Shown: one piece after another, positions 27,494-36,411 of the stretch
Layout: each line of letters opens with the position of its first letter
Position numbering within the stretch: position 1 is the stretch's first letter
Assembly (NCBI RefSeq): GCF_003610295.1
Contig: NZ_RAPV01000001.1
Span: 6,820,001-6,884,000, forward strand
DNA length: 64,000 nt
Direction of reading: 5' to 3'
DNA from: Paraburkholderia sp. BL23I1N1
GTDB lineage: Bacteria > Pseudomonadota > Gammaproteobacteria > Burkholderiales > Burkholderiaceae
The notes under the pieces: generated by a model
What the model was told of the DNA's origin: nothing
The model's input: the letters and a program-made list of their open reading frames with translations, nothing else
Database searches by the model: none
Translations under genes and position numbers: made by a program

Positions 27494-27898
27494 TTACTGG
27501 TTCTTCATCAGCGTTTCGATCGCCGATTTCGACGAATCCACCACGCCCATCTTCGCTTCCAGATCGAGCTGCGTGCTGGCGAGTTCGAGCGTCATGCGGA
27601 TCGTGCCGGCGCTCATCTCGTTCATCGTCATGGTCGGCGCCTGCTGGGCAAGTTGCAGCGCGTCGTTGACGGTGTGCTGCAACTCGGCGTCCTGCGAGGC
27701 GACCAGCTTCGAAGCAACCGCCGTGCCGTCCTGCTGCGGCGTGGCAGGCGCGCTCATCGGCGCCTTCTGCATCAGCGACTGAAACTTGTCGGCCAGTTCA
27801 GGGGTGGTCTGCGCGGCCGGCGCGGCGCCCGCACCCGCACTTTGAGACATCTGCTCGAGCGAGGCCTGCAAGGCGGTCGCGGTGGCATTGACGGTCAT
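27494..27898 (-). CDS. hrpB2: T3SS inner-rod protein HrpB2 (SctI)
   Basis: 134 residues with no Cys and an Ala/Gln-rich N-terminus. The C-terminal ~45 residues (SAGTIRMTLELASTQLDLEAK, then a short amphipathic helix ending TLMKNQ) match the HrpB2/SctI rod proteins. In Xanthomonas HrpB2 is an early substrate that must be exported for pilus assembly. It lies between hrpB1 and hrcJ as in all Hrp2 clusters. Confidence 0.9.
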   Translation of the reverse strand: MTVNATATALQASLEQMSQSAGAGAAPAAQTTPELADKFQSLMQKAPMSAPATPQQDGTAVASKLVASQDAELQHTVNDALQLAQQAPTMTMNEMSAGTIRMTLELASTQLDLEAKMGVVDSSKSAIETLMKNQ

Positions 27899-27916
27899 GT
27901 CCGGCTCCAGAAACGA

Positions 27917-28528
27917 TCAGGCTCGCAGGAACGATTGATGCGCGTAGTCGGCTGCAGCCGGGGCGGGGGCTGCCGCAGCGGGTTGCGTTGCAGGCTGGAC
28001 GGCCGGCTCCGCGTTCGGTGCGCCTTCGGCGGTTTCCGCGTCGAACTCCGTCAGTGCCTCGATCGATTTCGGCGTGACGAACTGGCCGCCGGCACGCTTC
28101 ACCTTCATCGCGTTCAACAGGTCTTCGCGCGCTTCGAGCGCGCGCACCAGCGACTGCGTATCGCGCGTCGGATTGTTTTCCATCGCTTCGGTCGCGGACT
28201 GCTTCCAGTCCGGATCGCCCTTCGCGGAGAGGCAGAACGCGAGCAGCGCCTTGGCATAGCCGAAACGCGGCGCGTTTTCGCCGACCTGGCGCAGCACGTG
28301 AATGGCGTCGTCCCAGTGGCCGCGCACCATGTGCAGGATGCCGTCGAGCGTGTCGATTTCGGCGACGCGCGGACGCAGCACGCGCAGCGCGTCGAGTACG
28401 AGTTCGATGTCGTACGGATCGGCAGATACCTTCGGGAAGTTGCTGAGCAACGCGGTCGACACAGTTTCGATCAGGCCGCCGACGACATCGGGGCTGCAAT
28501 TCAGGTAATCCGGCGTGCTTACGGTCAT
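27917..28528 (-). CDS. hrpB1: T3SS protein HrpB1 (HrpK family), first gene of the leftward operon
   Basis: 203 residues from the ATG at 28528. The first ~140 residues are TPR-like (LDGILHMVRGHWDDAIHVLRQ, then YAKALLAFCLSAKGD), matching HrpB1/HrpK. The last ~50 residues are an Ala/Pro-rich tail. HrpB1 is a periplasmic-associated T3SS component in Xanthomonas. A perfect PIP box with a well-spaced -10 lies upstream. Confidence 0.88.
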   Translation of the reverse strand: MTVSTPDYLNCSPDVVGGLIETVSTALLSNFPKVSADPYDIELVLDALRVLRPRVAEIDTLDGILHMVRGHWDDAIHVLRQVGENAPRFGYAKALLAFCLSAKGDPDWKQSATEAMENNPTRDTQSLVRALEAREDLLNAMKVKRAGGQFVTPKSIEALTEFDAETAEGAPNAEPAVQPATQPAAAAPAPAAADYAHQSFLRA

Positions 28529-28635
28529 GGCGATGGGCTCCTGACACAAGCGTTGAGTTCGACCATGCCGTTCGCAGCCGGTCGGGAAGGATGACGCAAA
28601 CATAGCAACCGGCGCGCGGCGGCAAACCGTGCGAT

Positions 28636-28660
28636 GCGAAGTGGCCGCATGGGATGCGAA
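28636..28660 (-). promoter_or_regulatory. PIP box of the hrpB1-hrcC operon
   Basis: Perfect TTCGC-N15-TTCGC on the minus strand, with TATGTT at 28604-28599 as YANNNT after 32 bases. It drives the ten-gene leftward operon. It sits back to back with the hrcU box, only 15 bp away. Confidence 0.93.
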
Positions 28661-28674
28661 GCGCGCCGGCGTAC

Positions 28675-28699
28675 TTCGGAATGCGCGCGCCCGCTTCGC
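28675..28699 (+). promoter_or_regulatory. PIP box of the hrcU operon
   Basis: TTCGG-N15-TTCGC, an exact TTCG-N16-TTCG, with TATCGT at 28731-28736 as YANNNT after 32 bases. It drives hrcU-hrcV-hpaP-hrcQ-hrcR-hrcS-hpaA. The predicted start point leaves a leader of about 90 bases. Confidence 0.92.
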
Positions 28700-28832
28700 C
28701 TCGCCCGGCGCGCACGGCAGGCCCGCGCGCTATCGTCGGCCGGGATAGGCGGTGCTCATTTCGCGTTCAGCGCGCGAACGCGCCGCGAATCCTTCCCGCC
28801 CACGCCCCTCCTCACATCGCTACCGAGCCGAC

Positions 28833-29963
28833 ATGAGCGACGAAAAAACCGAAGAGCCCACTCAGAAAAAGCTGCGGGACGCGCGCAAGGAAGGTCAGGT
28901 GTCCCGCAGCAGCGACTTGACCGATTCGATCTCGATGTCGGCGGTGGTGCTGTTGCTGATGGCGGGCGCGAGCCACTTCAGCGACGCGATGCGCGAAGCG
29001 GTGCTGATCGCCACGGACTTCGTCAACGGCGACCATTCGCTGACCAATATGCAGACGCAGTTCTACAAGATCGGCGGTCTTGCGTTGTCGGCGATCGTGC
29101 CGTGCGTGTGCATCGCGGCGCTCGCGGCGATTGCCGGTTCGATCGGCCAGGTCGGCATGCAGATCGCCACCAAGCCGATCACGCCCGATCCGAAAGCCGT
29201 CAGCCCGATGGCGGGTCTCAAGCGCATCTTCTCGGTTCGCACGCTGATCGAGTGCGCGAAGATGATCGTCAAGGCGGCGATCGTGTTCTGCGTGATGTGG
29301 CAGACCATCAAGTGGCTGTTTCCGCTGATCGTCGGCTCGCTATATCAGCCACTGCCGGAACTCACGCGCATGCTCTGGGACCTGCTGCTGAAGCTCTTCA
29401 TGGTGGCCGCGGCGGTGTTCGTGCTGGTCGGCGCGGCGGACGTCAAGCTGCAAAACTTCATGTTCCTCAAGAAGATGAAGATGTCGAAAGACGAGGTCAA
29501 ACGCGAGCACAAGAACCAGGAAGGCGATCCGCGCATCAAGGGCGAACGGCGCCGCCTCGCACGCGAAATGCTGAACGCGCCGCCGCAATCGAAAGTGGGC
29601 ATGGCCAACATGATGGTGGTCAACCCCACGCACTACTCGGTCGCGGTGCGCTATGCCCCGGACGAACACCCGCTGCCGCGCGTGATCGCCAAAGGCATGG
29701 ACGAGGCCGGCGCCGAATTGCGGCGCGCGGCACGCGATGCGGGCGTGCCGATCATCGGCAATCCGCCGGTCGCGCGGGCGCTGTACAAGGTCGGTGTCGA
29801 TCAGCCGATTCCCGAAGAACTGTTCGAGACGGTCGCGGCGATTTTGCGCTGGGTCGATGCGATTGGCGTACGGCGCGTGGATGGCGAACAGGTGCCCGAC
29901 GCCGACGCCCACGCCAATGGCGCAGTCATGCATCAAGTCGGGCCGCCGCCCGCCCTCCACTGA
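28833..29963 (+). CDS. hrcU: T3SS export switch protein HrcU (SctU)
   Basis: 376 residues. The N-terminus is the typical MSDEKTEEPTQKKLRDARKEGQV. Four membrane segments fill residues ~30-215. The cytoplasmic domain holds the autocleavage motif NPTH at about residue 267 (MMVVNPTHYSVA). It switches substrate class after pilus assembly. The start at 28833 is fixed by the conserved N-terminus. Confidence 0.96.
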   Translation: MSDEKTEEPTQKKLRDARKEGQVSRSSDLTDSISMSAVVLLLMAGASHFSDAMREAVLIATDFVNGDHSLTNMQTQFYKIGGLALSAIVPCVCIAALAAIAGSIGQVGMQIATKPITPDPKAVSPMAGLKRIFSVRTLIECAKMIVKAAIVFCVMWQTIKWLFPLIVGSLYQPLPELTRMLWDLLLKLFMVAAAVFVLVGAADVKLQNFMFLKKMKMSKDEVKREHKNQEGDPRIKGERRRLAREMLNAPPQSKVGMANMMVVNPTHYSVAVRYAPDEHPLPRVIAKGMDEAGAELRRAARDAGVPIIGNPPVARALYKVGVDQPIPEELFETVAAILRWVDAIGVRRVDGEQVPDADAHANGAVMHQVGPPPALH

Positions 29964-29974
29964 CGAGACCCTCC

Positions 29975-32080
29975 ATGCTGAAGACGCTGAAACTTCCTGC
30001 CGGCGGTGAAATCGGCATCGTCGCGCTGATCGTCGCGATCATTTCGCTGATGATCCTGCCGTTGCCGCCGGCGCTGATCGACATCCTGCTCGGCGTCAAC
30101 ATCACGATCAGCGTGACCCTGCTGATGGTGACTATGTATGTGCCCGACGTGGTGTCGCTCTCCGCGTTCCCCTCGCTGCTGCTGTTCACCACGCTGTACC
30201 GGCTCTCCCTGAACATCGCCTCGACCAAGTCGATTCTGTTGCATGCGGAGGCCGGCCATATCATCGAGAGCTTCGGCGAACTGGTGGTGGGCGGCAATCT
30301 GGTGGTCGGGCTGGTGGTGTTCGTGATCATCACAACCGTGCAGTTCATCGTGATCGCCAAGGGTTCCGAACGGGTCGCCGAAGTCGGCGCGCGCTTCACG
30401 CTCGACGCGCTGCCGGGCAAGCAGATGAGCATCGACGCCGATCTGCGCGCCAACCTGCTGAGCGCCGAGGAAGCACGCCGCAAACGCGCAACGCTTGCTG
30501 TGGAAAGTCAGTTGCACGGCGGCATGGATGGCGCGATGAAGTTCGTCAAGGGCGACGCGATCGCTGGCTTGATCATCACCATGATCAACATCGTTGCGGG
30601 TATCGCGGTGGGGGTTGCGTATCACAACATGAGCGCGGGCGAAGCGGCGAACCGCTTTTCGATTCTGTCGGTTGGCGATGCGATGGTGTCGCAGATTCCG
30701 TCGCTGTTGTTGTCGGTCGCGGCCGGCGTGATGATCACGCGCGTCGCCGACGAGCGGCAAGCCAAGCCGGGTTCGCTCGGCGACGAGATTGGCCGCCAGC
30801 TCGGTTCCAGTTCGCGTGCGCTGTATTTCGCGGCCGTGTTGCTGCTTGGCTTTGCCGCAGTGCCAGGTTTTCCCGCCGCGCTGTTCCTGCTGCTCGCCGG
30901 CACGCTCGCTTTCACTGCGTGGCGTCTGAACGCTAAAAAGCCGCAGCAGCAAAACCATGAACGCGAATCGCTGCACGCCATGCAGCGCTCGGGTTCGAAG
31001 ATCGACGTGCCCGCGATTCTGGCGCGTGCGCCGCAGTTCACCTGCCCGCTCGGCGTACGCATCGCGCCGGACCTCGTTGCACGGCTGACTATGCCCGCGC
31101 TCGACAAGTCGTTCGAGACCGAACGCGCGCGTTTGCAGGAAGAACTCGGCCTGCCGTTTCCGGGCATCACGATGTGGACGTATGCCGCGCTGCCTGCGTC
31201 GACCTGTCAGATTCTCGTGCACGATGTGCCGCAACTGACCATCGAGCTTCCCGCCGGCAAAGTGATGCTGCCCGAAGCGAGCCGTCTCGCGCATTCGGCT
31301 GCGCCCGTCACGCTGACGAGCGAGGAGAGCCAGGCGCTGGAAGCGCTCATTGCACAAAGCGAGGCCGGTCCACCCATCGACGCCAGCGGCACGCCGACAC
31401 GCTGGCTCGAAGAGCGCGCAGTGCCGCCGAAAACGTCGGTATGGCGTGCGGAACAGGCGATCGCGCATGCGTCGGTAGCGCTGATGCGGCGCCACGCACC
31501 GCTCTTTCTCGGCATTCAGGAAGTGCAGTGGATTCTCGATCAACTGGCGAGCGACTATCCGGGGCTGGTTGCCGAAGTGCAGAAGGTGCTGCCACCGCAA
31601 CGGATCGCCGACGTGCTGCGCCGTCTGCTCGAAGAACAGATTTCGATTCGCAACGTACGCACGATCATGGAAAGTCTGATCGCGTGGGGACCCAAAGAAA
31701 AAGACATGCTGATGCTGACCGAGTACGTGCGCGGCGACCTCTCGCGCTTTCTCGCACATCGGGCCGCAAGCGGCGAGCGGACCCTGTCGGCGGTGCTGTT
31801 CGACATGCCGGTCGAGCAGCACATCCGTCAGTCGATCAAGCAGACGCCGACGGGCAATTTCCTCGCCTTGCCACCCGATGAAGCCACGTTGCTGATCGAC
31901 AAGATCCAATCCTTCGTCGGCGCCGTGCCGCGTGAGGGCGTGGCGCTGGTGACGTCGATGGATATTCGCCGTTACGTGCGGCGCATGATCGAAGCGCGGC
32001 TCGGCTGGCTCGCAGTGTATTCGTATCAGGAACTCGGCGAACACGTCGAATTGCGGCCGCTCGGCCGCGTGTCGATCTGA
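29975..32080 (+). CDS. hrcV: T3SS export gate protein HrcV (SctV)
   Basis: 701 residues from the ATG at 29975, 11 bp after hrcU. There are about eight membrane helices in the first ~330 residues, including the FHIPEP-type signature region FPSLLLFTTLYRLSLNIAST. The large cytoplasmic domain forms the nonameric ring that docks chaperone-substrate complexes; its end, LRPLGRVSI, is intact. Confidence 0.97.
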   Translation: MLKTLKLPAGGEIGIVALIVAIISLMILPLPPALIDILLGVNITISVTLLMVTMYVPDVVSLSAFPSLLLFTTLYRLSLNIASTKSILLHAEAGHIIESFGELVVGGNLVVGLVVFVIITTVQFIVIAKGSERVAEVGARFTLDALPGKQMSIDADLRANLLSAEEARRKRATLAVESQLHGGMDGAMKFVKGDAIAGLIITMINIVAGIAVGVAYHNMSAGEAANRFSILSVGDAMVSQIPSLLLSVAAGVMITRVADERQAKPGSLGDEIGRQLGSSSRALYFAAVLLLGFAAVPGFPAALFLLLAGTLAFTAWRLNAKKPQQQNHERESLHAMQRSGSKIDVPAILARAPQFTCPLGVRIAPDLVARLTMPALDKSFETERARLQEELGLPFPGITMWTYAALPASTCQILVHDVPQLTIELPAGKVMLPEASRLAHSAAPVTLTSEESQALEALIAQSEAGPPIDASGTPTRWLEERAVPPKTSVWRAEQAIAHASVALMRRHAPLFLGIQEVQWILDQLASDYPGLVAEVQKVLPPQRIADVLRRLLEEQISIRNVRTIMESLIAWGPKEKDMLMLTEYVRGDLSRFLAHRAASGERTLSAVLFDMPVEQHIRQSIKQTPTGNFLALPPDEATLLIDKIQSFVGAVPREGVALVTSMDIRRYVRRMIEARLGWLAVYSYQELGEHVELRPLGRVSI

Positions 32081-32090
32081 GGCCCCGGCA

Positions 32091-32831
32091 ATGACGTATA
32101 TCGTCTCGCGCCACGTGCGCGTCATTCCCGGCGAGGCGGACGGCGACACGCCAGAGGACATCGACGCGCACGCCGGCTCGCGTGGATCGGGTGGACGTGG
32201 TTTCGACTATGCGTCGCTGCTCGGACGACGCCGGACATTGCATCGGCTCAATAGCAACGCGAACGCCGACGAGCACGCGGGCTCGCAAGGCGGCAGCGAC
32301 GCGGATGCGGTTGATGAGACTGCGGATGCCACTGCGCCATCCGCGCCGCGCCTGTTCGCTCGCGGCGACGGTGATGGTGATGCGCAGCAGGACGCGTCCG
32401 CGTTATCCGCGTCGGGTAATAACGCGAATCCTTCGGCAAGCGCGGATAGCACGCCCTCGGCCGAACGTCTCGCCATCGGCGCGCGCGTCGCCGATGCCGC
32501 GGCGCCGGTCGTCACGGCCGTCTACCGGCAGCAGCAACGTTTCGTGCAACTGCTCGGCTCGCTCGCTCGCGAGATCGGCGCGTTCTGCGGCGATCCTTCG
32601 ATTGCCGAAGCAGGCAACTGGGAAGTGCAGTTGCCGCTCGATCAGAAACTGCTGCCTCAAACCACGCTGTATCTGACGCTTTCGCGTTTCAGTCTGCAGC
32701 TTCGGTTCGACACGCCGGATACGGCAACGCGGCAATTACTCTTGGAACACAGCGCACTGCTCGAGCGAGAACTCGACGCCTTGCTGCGCGCGTGGGGTGA
32801 AGCCCGCGAAATCGAACTCACTGTCTGGTGA
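32091..32831 (+). CDS. hpaP: T3SS substrate-specificity protein HpaP / HrpC3 (SctP)
   Basis: 246 residues. The first ~120 are low-complexity Asp/Ala/Ser/Gly-rich. The C-terminal ~120 residues are a folded domain (VTAVYRQQQRFVQLLGSLA to WGEAREIELTVW) in the place and style of HpaP, which acts with HrcU in the pilus-to-effector switch. The stop overlaps the hrcQ GTG start by four bases. Confidence 0.8.
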   Translation: MTYIVSRHVRVIPGEADGDTPEDIDAHAGSRGSGGRGFDYASLLGRRRTLHRLNSNANADEHAGSQGGSDADAVDETADATAPSAPRLFARGDGDGDAQQDASALSASGNNANPSASADSTPSAERLAIGARVADAAAPVVTAVYRQQQRFVQLLGSLAREIGAFCGDPSIAEAGNWEVQLPLDQKLLPQTTLYLTLSRFSLQLRFDTPDTATRQLLLEHSALLERELDALLRAWGEAREIELTVW

Positions 32832-34362
32832 CAGATTCCCTGCGCATGATCTATCCGCTCGACGAGCCGACGACCGAAGACGAAGCCGCGAACGATCCGC
32901 ACGCCACGCGTGGGCACAAGGTGACGGCGTTGGCACGTATGGCGGGCGATGCGACGCGTGAGCGCGGGGTTGCGATTGAGTTGTCGAGCATGCCCGGAGA
33001 TATCGCTGGTGAGCACGCGGTGGCAGTGGAGCCGACGAGCCCGCCGGGAGACTTCGAGCGTGGTCACTCACGCTCGGCGAACGCTGCGGCTACCGGCGCT
33101 TCAATCGCTCCGATTGCACCGATCACGCCGCTGCGTCTACAGGCCATCAGCCACGCCGCCGCTCGTGTGACGCGCGCGGTTTGCGACGCGCGCGTCGCCG
33201 GTTATCTGCATGCGACGCTCGGCATCACCGAATGGCAAGCGGCCCTGGCCGATGCCCAGAGCTTTGATGCGGCTTACACGGACCCGGGCGTAATCGAACT
33301 GACGCTCGCACCGGCTGACGGCATGTCGGCCGTTGGCGTTGGCGTGCGCGTTGCGCTTGATCTGCACGCCTATGCACCGCTTGCGATCACCGCGTGGCCC
33401 GATAGCGACGCGCTCAGCGCGAAGCCACCGGCCGACGTCGCATTGCGCCAGGCCGTCGCGGGTGTCGTGCTGGAACCGCTGTTCGAGCGATTGATCCGCG
33501 CAGGTTTCAGGGACCTACGCGTCGTCGCGGTGCGGCGTGGGCGTCTGGGCGATTCGACTTCGACACGCAAGCCGACTGGCGAAACCACTGCGGTTTCACC
33601 CATAGTGACGCTCTCGTTCGTACTCGATGAACGCCGCTATCAAGTCGGGCTCAGCGCCGATCCCGCGTGCTATGACGTGCTCGACCGGTTGCTGCGTGTG
33701 GCACCCTCGCCTGCTTCGATTTCATCACCGGCAGCGGCGACCGCTTCAGACACTTCGCCTTCGTCGCCCGATCCCGCATCAGAAACCGCCGTTGACCTCA
33801 CCGTCCCCGGCAGCCTGATCCTCGGCGTCAAGCGTTTACCGGTCGACACGCTGCACGCGCTGGAATCCGGCGACGTGCTGTTGCGCGCCGCCTTCCCTTC
33901 GCTCGATGCCACGCTGCTCGATGCATCGAGCGCCCCCTCTTCGCCCCACGCACGGCCGCGCGCCGTCGCCGCGTGGGGAACCCCCGGGCTCACCCGTGTG
34001 TGCGCCGCTGTGGAAATAGACGGGCAGTCGCTCGTCATCGTCAAGGAGCCGAACATGTCAGAAGAGCTGGACCCGGCGAGCGCCGACGCCGGGCTCGCCA
34101 TCGACGACCCGCCGATCCGATCCGGATCGGTGAACTCGAATTGCCGGTTCAGTTCGAGATCGACACGGTGGCATTACCGCTCGCCCAGTTGTCGGCGCTC
34201 GGACCCGGTTACGTGCTCGAACTGCCCGTACCCGTGGCAGACGCGCAATTGCGGCTCGTCGCGCACGGACAAACCATCGGCTATGGCGAGCTGGTGACGG
34301 TCGGCGAGCATCTCGGCATCCGCATCATTCGCATGGCGCACAGGCATGGTCCAATTCAGTGA
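32828..34362 (+). pseudogene. hrcQ: hrcQ (SctQ) C-ring gene broken by a 5-bp duplication
   Basis: The first frame (GTG at 32828 or ATG at 32846) reads an HrcQ N-terminal region of about 430 residues. At 34113-34122 the five bases CGATC occur twice in tandem. This shifts the frame, so the intact SpoA domain (IGELELPVQFEIDTVALPL through LGIRIIRMAHRH, stop at 34362) lies out of frame and the first frame ends in nonsense at 34297. Removing one copy joins DDPPIRIGELEL perfectly. A second in-frame start at 34055 (MSEELDP) has AAGGAG six bases upstream, consistent with the internal short SctQ product known in other systems; the duplication breaks that too. If real, the cytoplasmic sorting platform would lack its SpoA domain. 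A sequencing error is the main alternative. Confidence 0.85.
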
Positions 34363-34996
34363 TATCACCGGGCTGCTGCTGGTCGTCGTCGCGATCAGCC
34401 TGCTGCCCTTCGTTGCCATGGTCGTCACGTCTTACGCGAAAATCGTCGTGGTGCTGGGCCTCTTGCGCAATGCGCTCGGCGTGCAGCAGGTGCCGCCGAA
34501 TATGGTGCTCAACGGCATCGCGATTCTGGTGTCCATCTACGTGATGGCGCCGATCGGCATGCTCGCCGCGAAATCGCTCGAAGGCCAGCAGCTCGCGTCG
34601 CAGCCGTCGCAAGCGCTGATCCAGGCGTTCGGCGCGGCGCGTGAGCCGTTCCGCGCGTTCCTCGTCAAGCACACGAACGAGCGCGAAAAGCGCTTCTTCC
34701 TGCGCTCGGCTTCCGTGGTGTGGCCAAAAGACGAAGCCGCGCTAATCAAGGAAGACGATCTGATCGTGCTGGCGCCCGCGTTCACGCTGACCGAGATGAC
34801 CGATGCGTTCAAGATCGGCTTTCTGCTGTACATCGCGTTCATCGTGATCGATCTGATCATCGCGAACGTGCTGCTCGCGATGGGTTTGAACCAGGTCACG
34901 CCAACCAACGTGGCGATTCCGTTCAAGCTGCTGCTGTTCGTTGTGATGGACGGCTGGTCGACGCTGATTCACGGCCTCGTGATGTCGTACAAATAG
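34346..34996 (+). CDS. hrcR: T3SS export gate protein HrcR (SctR)
   Basis: 216 residues with four membrane helices. Family signatures are SYAKIVVVLGLLRNALGVQQVPPN in the N-terminal part and FLLYIAFIVIDLIIANVLLAMG in the C-terminal part. The start overlaps the end of the hrcQ SpoA reading frame by 17 bp, so translation of hrcR may be coupled to hrcQ and affected by its frameshift. Confidence 0.97.
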   Translation: MVQFSDITGLLLVVVAISLLPFVAMVVTSYAKIVVVLGLLRNALGVQQVPPNMVLNGIAILVSIYVMAPIGMLAAKSLEGQQLASQPSQALIQAFGAAREPFRAFLVKHTNEREKRFFLRSASVVWPKDEAALIKEDDLIVLAPAFTLTEMTDAFKIGFLLYIAFIVIDLIIANVLLAMGLNQVTPTNVAIPFKLLLFVVMDGWSTLIHGLVMSYK

Positions 34997-35032
34997 CGCG
35001 GCTGTTTCATGAAAACGCCGGGAGAAACCCAG

Positions 35033-35296
35033 ATGGAAATCGATTCTCTGATCCGCTTCACCACCGAGGGCATGCTGCTGTGCCTGACCGTTTCGTTACC
35101 CGCGGTGATCGTCGCGGCGGTGGTCGGCCTCGGCGTGTCGTTCCTGCAGGCGATCACGTCGATGCAGGATCAGACGCTGTCGCATGCGGTCAAACTGATT
35201 GCGGTGACGGTGGTGATCGTGGTCGCCGCGCCACTCTCGTGCGCGGCGATTCTGCACTTCGCCAACGAAATGATGCAGGCCGCCGTGCCGCTGTGA
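35033..35296 (+). CDS. hrcS: T3SS export gate protein HrcS (SctS)
   Basis: 87 residues from the ATG at 35033, selected because GGGAGA lies eight bases upstream and 86-88 residues is the family length; an ATG at 35009 would add eight. It has two membrane helices, with the conserved GLGVSFLQAITSMQDQTLSHAVK loop between them. Confidence 0.95.
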   Translation: MEIDSLIRFTTEGMLLCLTVSLPAVIVAAVVGLGVSFLQAITSMQDQTLSHAVKLIAVTVVIVVAAPLSCAAILHFANEMMQAAVPL

Positions 35297-35334
35297 AGCG
35301 GCGCACTGCCTGACCGACCTGCGAGGCGACCGAC

Positions 35335-36411
35335 ATGAGCCGCATTTCTCATCAAGGCAGCGACACGGCGGCGGCCCAGGCACAGCACGTCGCCCGGGCG
35401 CAGCAGAAAACCGCCAATGCGCAGGGCGCTCGCAACGGTGCGCAATTCGCAGCGCTGTATCGCGGCACCACCAATTTCACGTACGGCAACGACGCGCAGC
35501 GTGGTCCGTCTGTGAGTTCGGTCCGCGCCAAACGGATGGCGGATCAGCTGGCTCGCAAGCGCCGCGCCGCCAAAAAACAACGCAGCAACGCCGGCGGTCT
35601 CGACGACGATGGTCCGGACGACGCCGAAGCGCATCACGCCGAGGGGCAGAAGGTCAACCGCGACGGCGGCGGGCGCGGCGGTGGGGGCGGTCATTCGCAA
35701 GGTGACCATGGCGACGAGCACGGCACGGGCGCGGCGCCGGCGATCAAGGCGCGCGGCGATCGCAGCGCTGTGCCGCCGCCGCCTTCAGGCAGGCTCGACG
35801 CGGTCGCCGCTCAATTTTCCCAGCCGGGGCAGGAAGGTGCGCGCGCCGCCGCGGTGCGCGACGCATGGCGCGGCGACATGCTGACTCTGCGCGACCAGTT
35901 GGCCGCCAATCCGCAGATGCCGATCGACTCGCGCGTGCTCGAACAGGCGATCGATCTGCTAGGCGTGCAGCAGAAGATCGGCAGCATCGCCGCGTCGCAG
36001 CCGGGTGCGGGTTCCAGTGTGGCCGCGTTGCGCGAGCGTGCAGCCGGGCCGGCCACCCAGGGGGTGACGCGATTGCCGCCGCCGGAACGGGTACAGCGTT
36101 TCAACCTGCTGTTTCCGCTGCTTTGGCTGCATGCGGAGAAGCCGTCGAATGACGCGCAACTCGCCCGCTCGATCGATACCTTGTGCGTGATGCGCAGTGG
36201 CGCACTCGGGCGGGCGGCGGCTTCGGGCTCTTCGGATGCACCGGGGGCTTCGGGCGCGATTGGCGCATCCGGCACAGGCGGGTCCGCCGCGGAAACAGGC
36301 CCAAATGCAGGCTGCAAAGCAGACGCCAATACAGCCCCACCCGCTGCGCTATCGCCCCATTCCGCCCCGCCGCCAGGCCCGCGCCGCGCCTTCCCGAACG
36401 GCGGCCGCTAG
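35335..36411 (+). CDS. hpaA: T3SS-associated regulator/effector HpaA
   Basis: 358 residues. The N-terminal half is hydrophilic and has a strongly basic, nuclear-localisation-like segment (RKRRAAKKQR near residue 80) as in Xanthomonas HpaA. A Gly/His/Asp-rich linker follows. A folded middle domain contains LTLRDQLAANPQMPIDSRVLEQA and FNLLFPLLWLHAEKPS, and the tail is low-complexity Ala/Ser/Gly/Pro. HpaA is itself secreted and controls export through HpaB. The TA of its TAG stop codon is the IS630 target; the stop is regenerated by the first base of the element, so the protein is unchanged. Confidence 0.87.
   Translation: MSRISHQGSDTAAAQAQHVARAQQKTANAQGARNGAQFAALYRGTTNFTYGNDAQRGPSVSSVRAKRMADQLARKRRAAKKQRSNAGGLDDDGPDDAEAHHAEGQKVNRDGGGRGGGGGHSQGDHGDEHGTGAAPAIKARGDRSAVPPPPSGRLDAVAAQFSQPGQEGARAAAVRDAWRGDMLTLRDQLAANPQMPIDSRVLEQAIDLLGVQQKIGSIAASQPGAGSSVAALRERAAGPATQGVTRLPPPERVQRFNLLFPLLWLHAEKPSNDAQLARSIDTLCVMRSGALGRAAASGSSDAPGASGAIGASGTGGSAAETGPNAGCKADANTAPPAALSPHSAPPPGPRRAFPNGGR

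Noticed and set aside
29933..32161. 742-codon open frame on the minus strand opposite hrcV
   Set aside because: Arg/His-rich shadow with no domain; hrcV on the other strand is full length and conserved.
33973..34130. Separate hrcQb gene starting upstream in the SpoA frame
   Set aside because: No start codon with a ribosome site exists in that frame near the domain, and the upstream part of that frame is a shadow of hrcQ.
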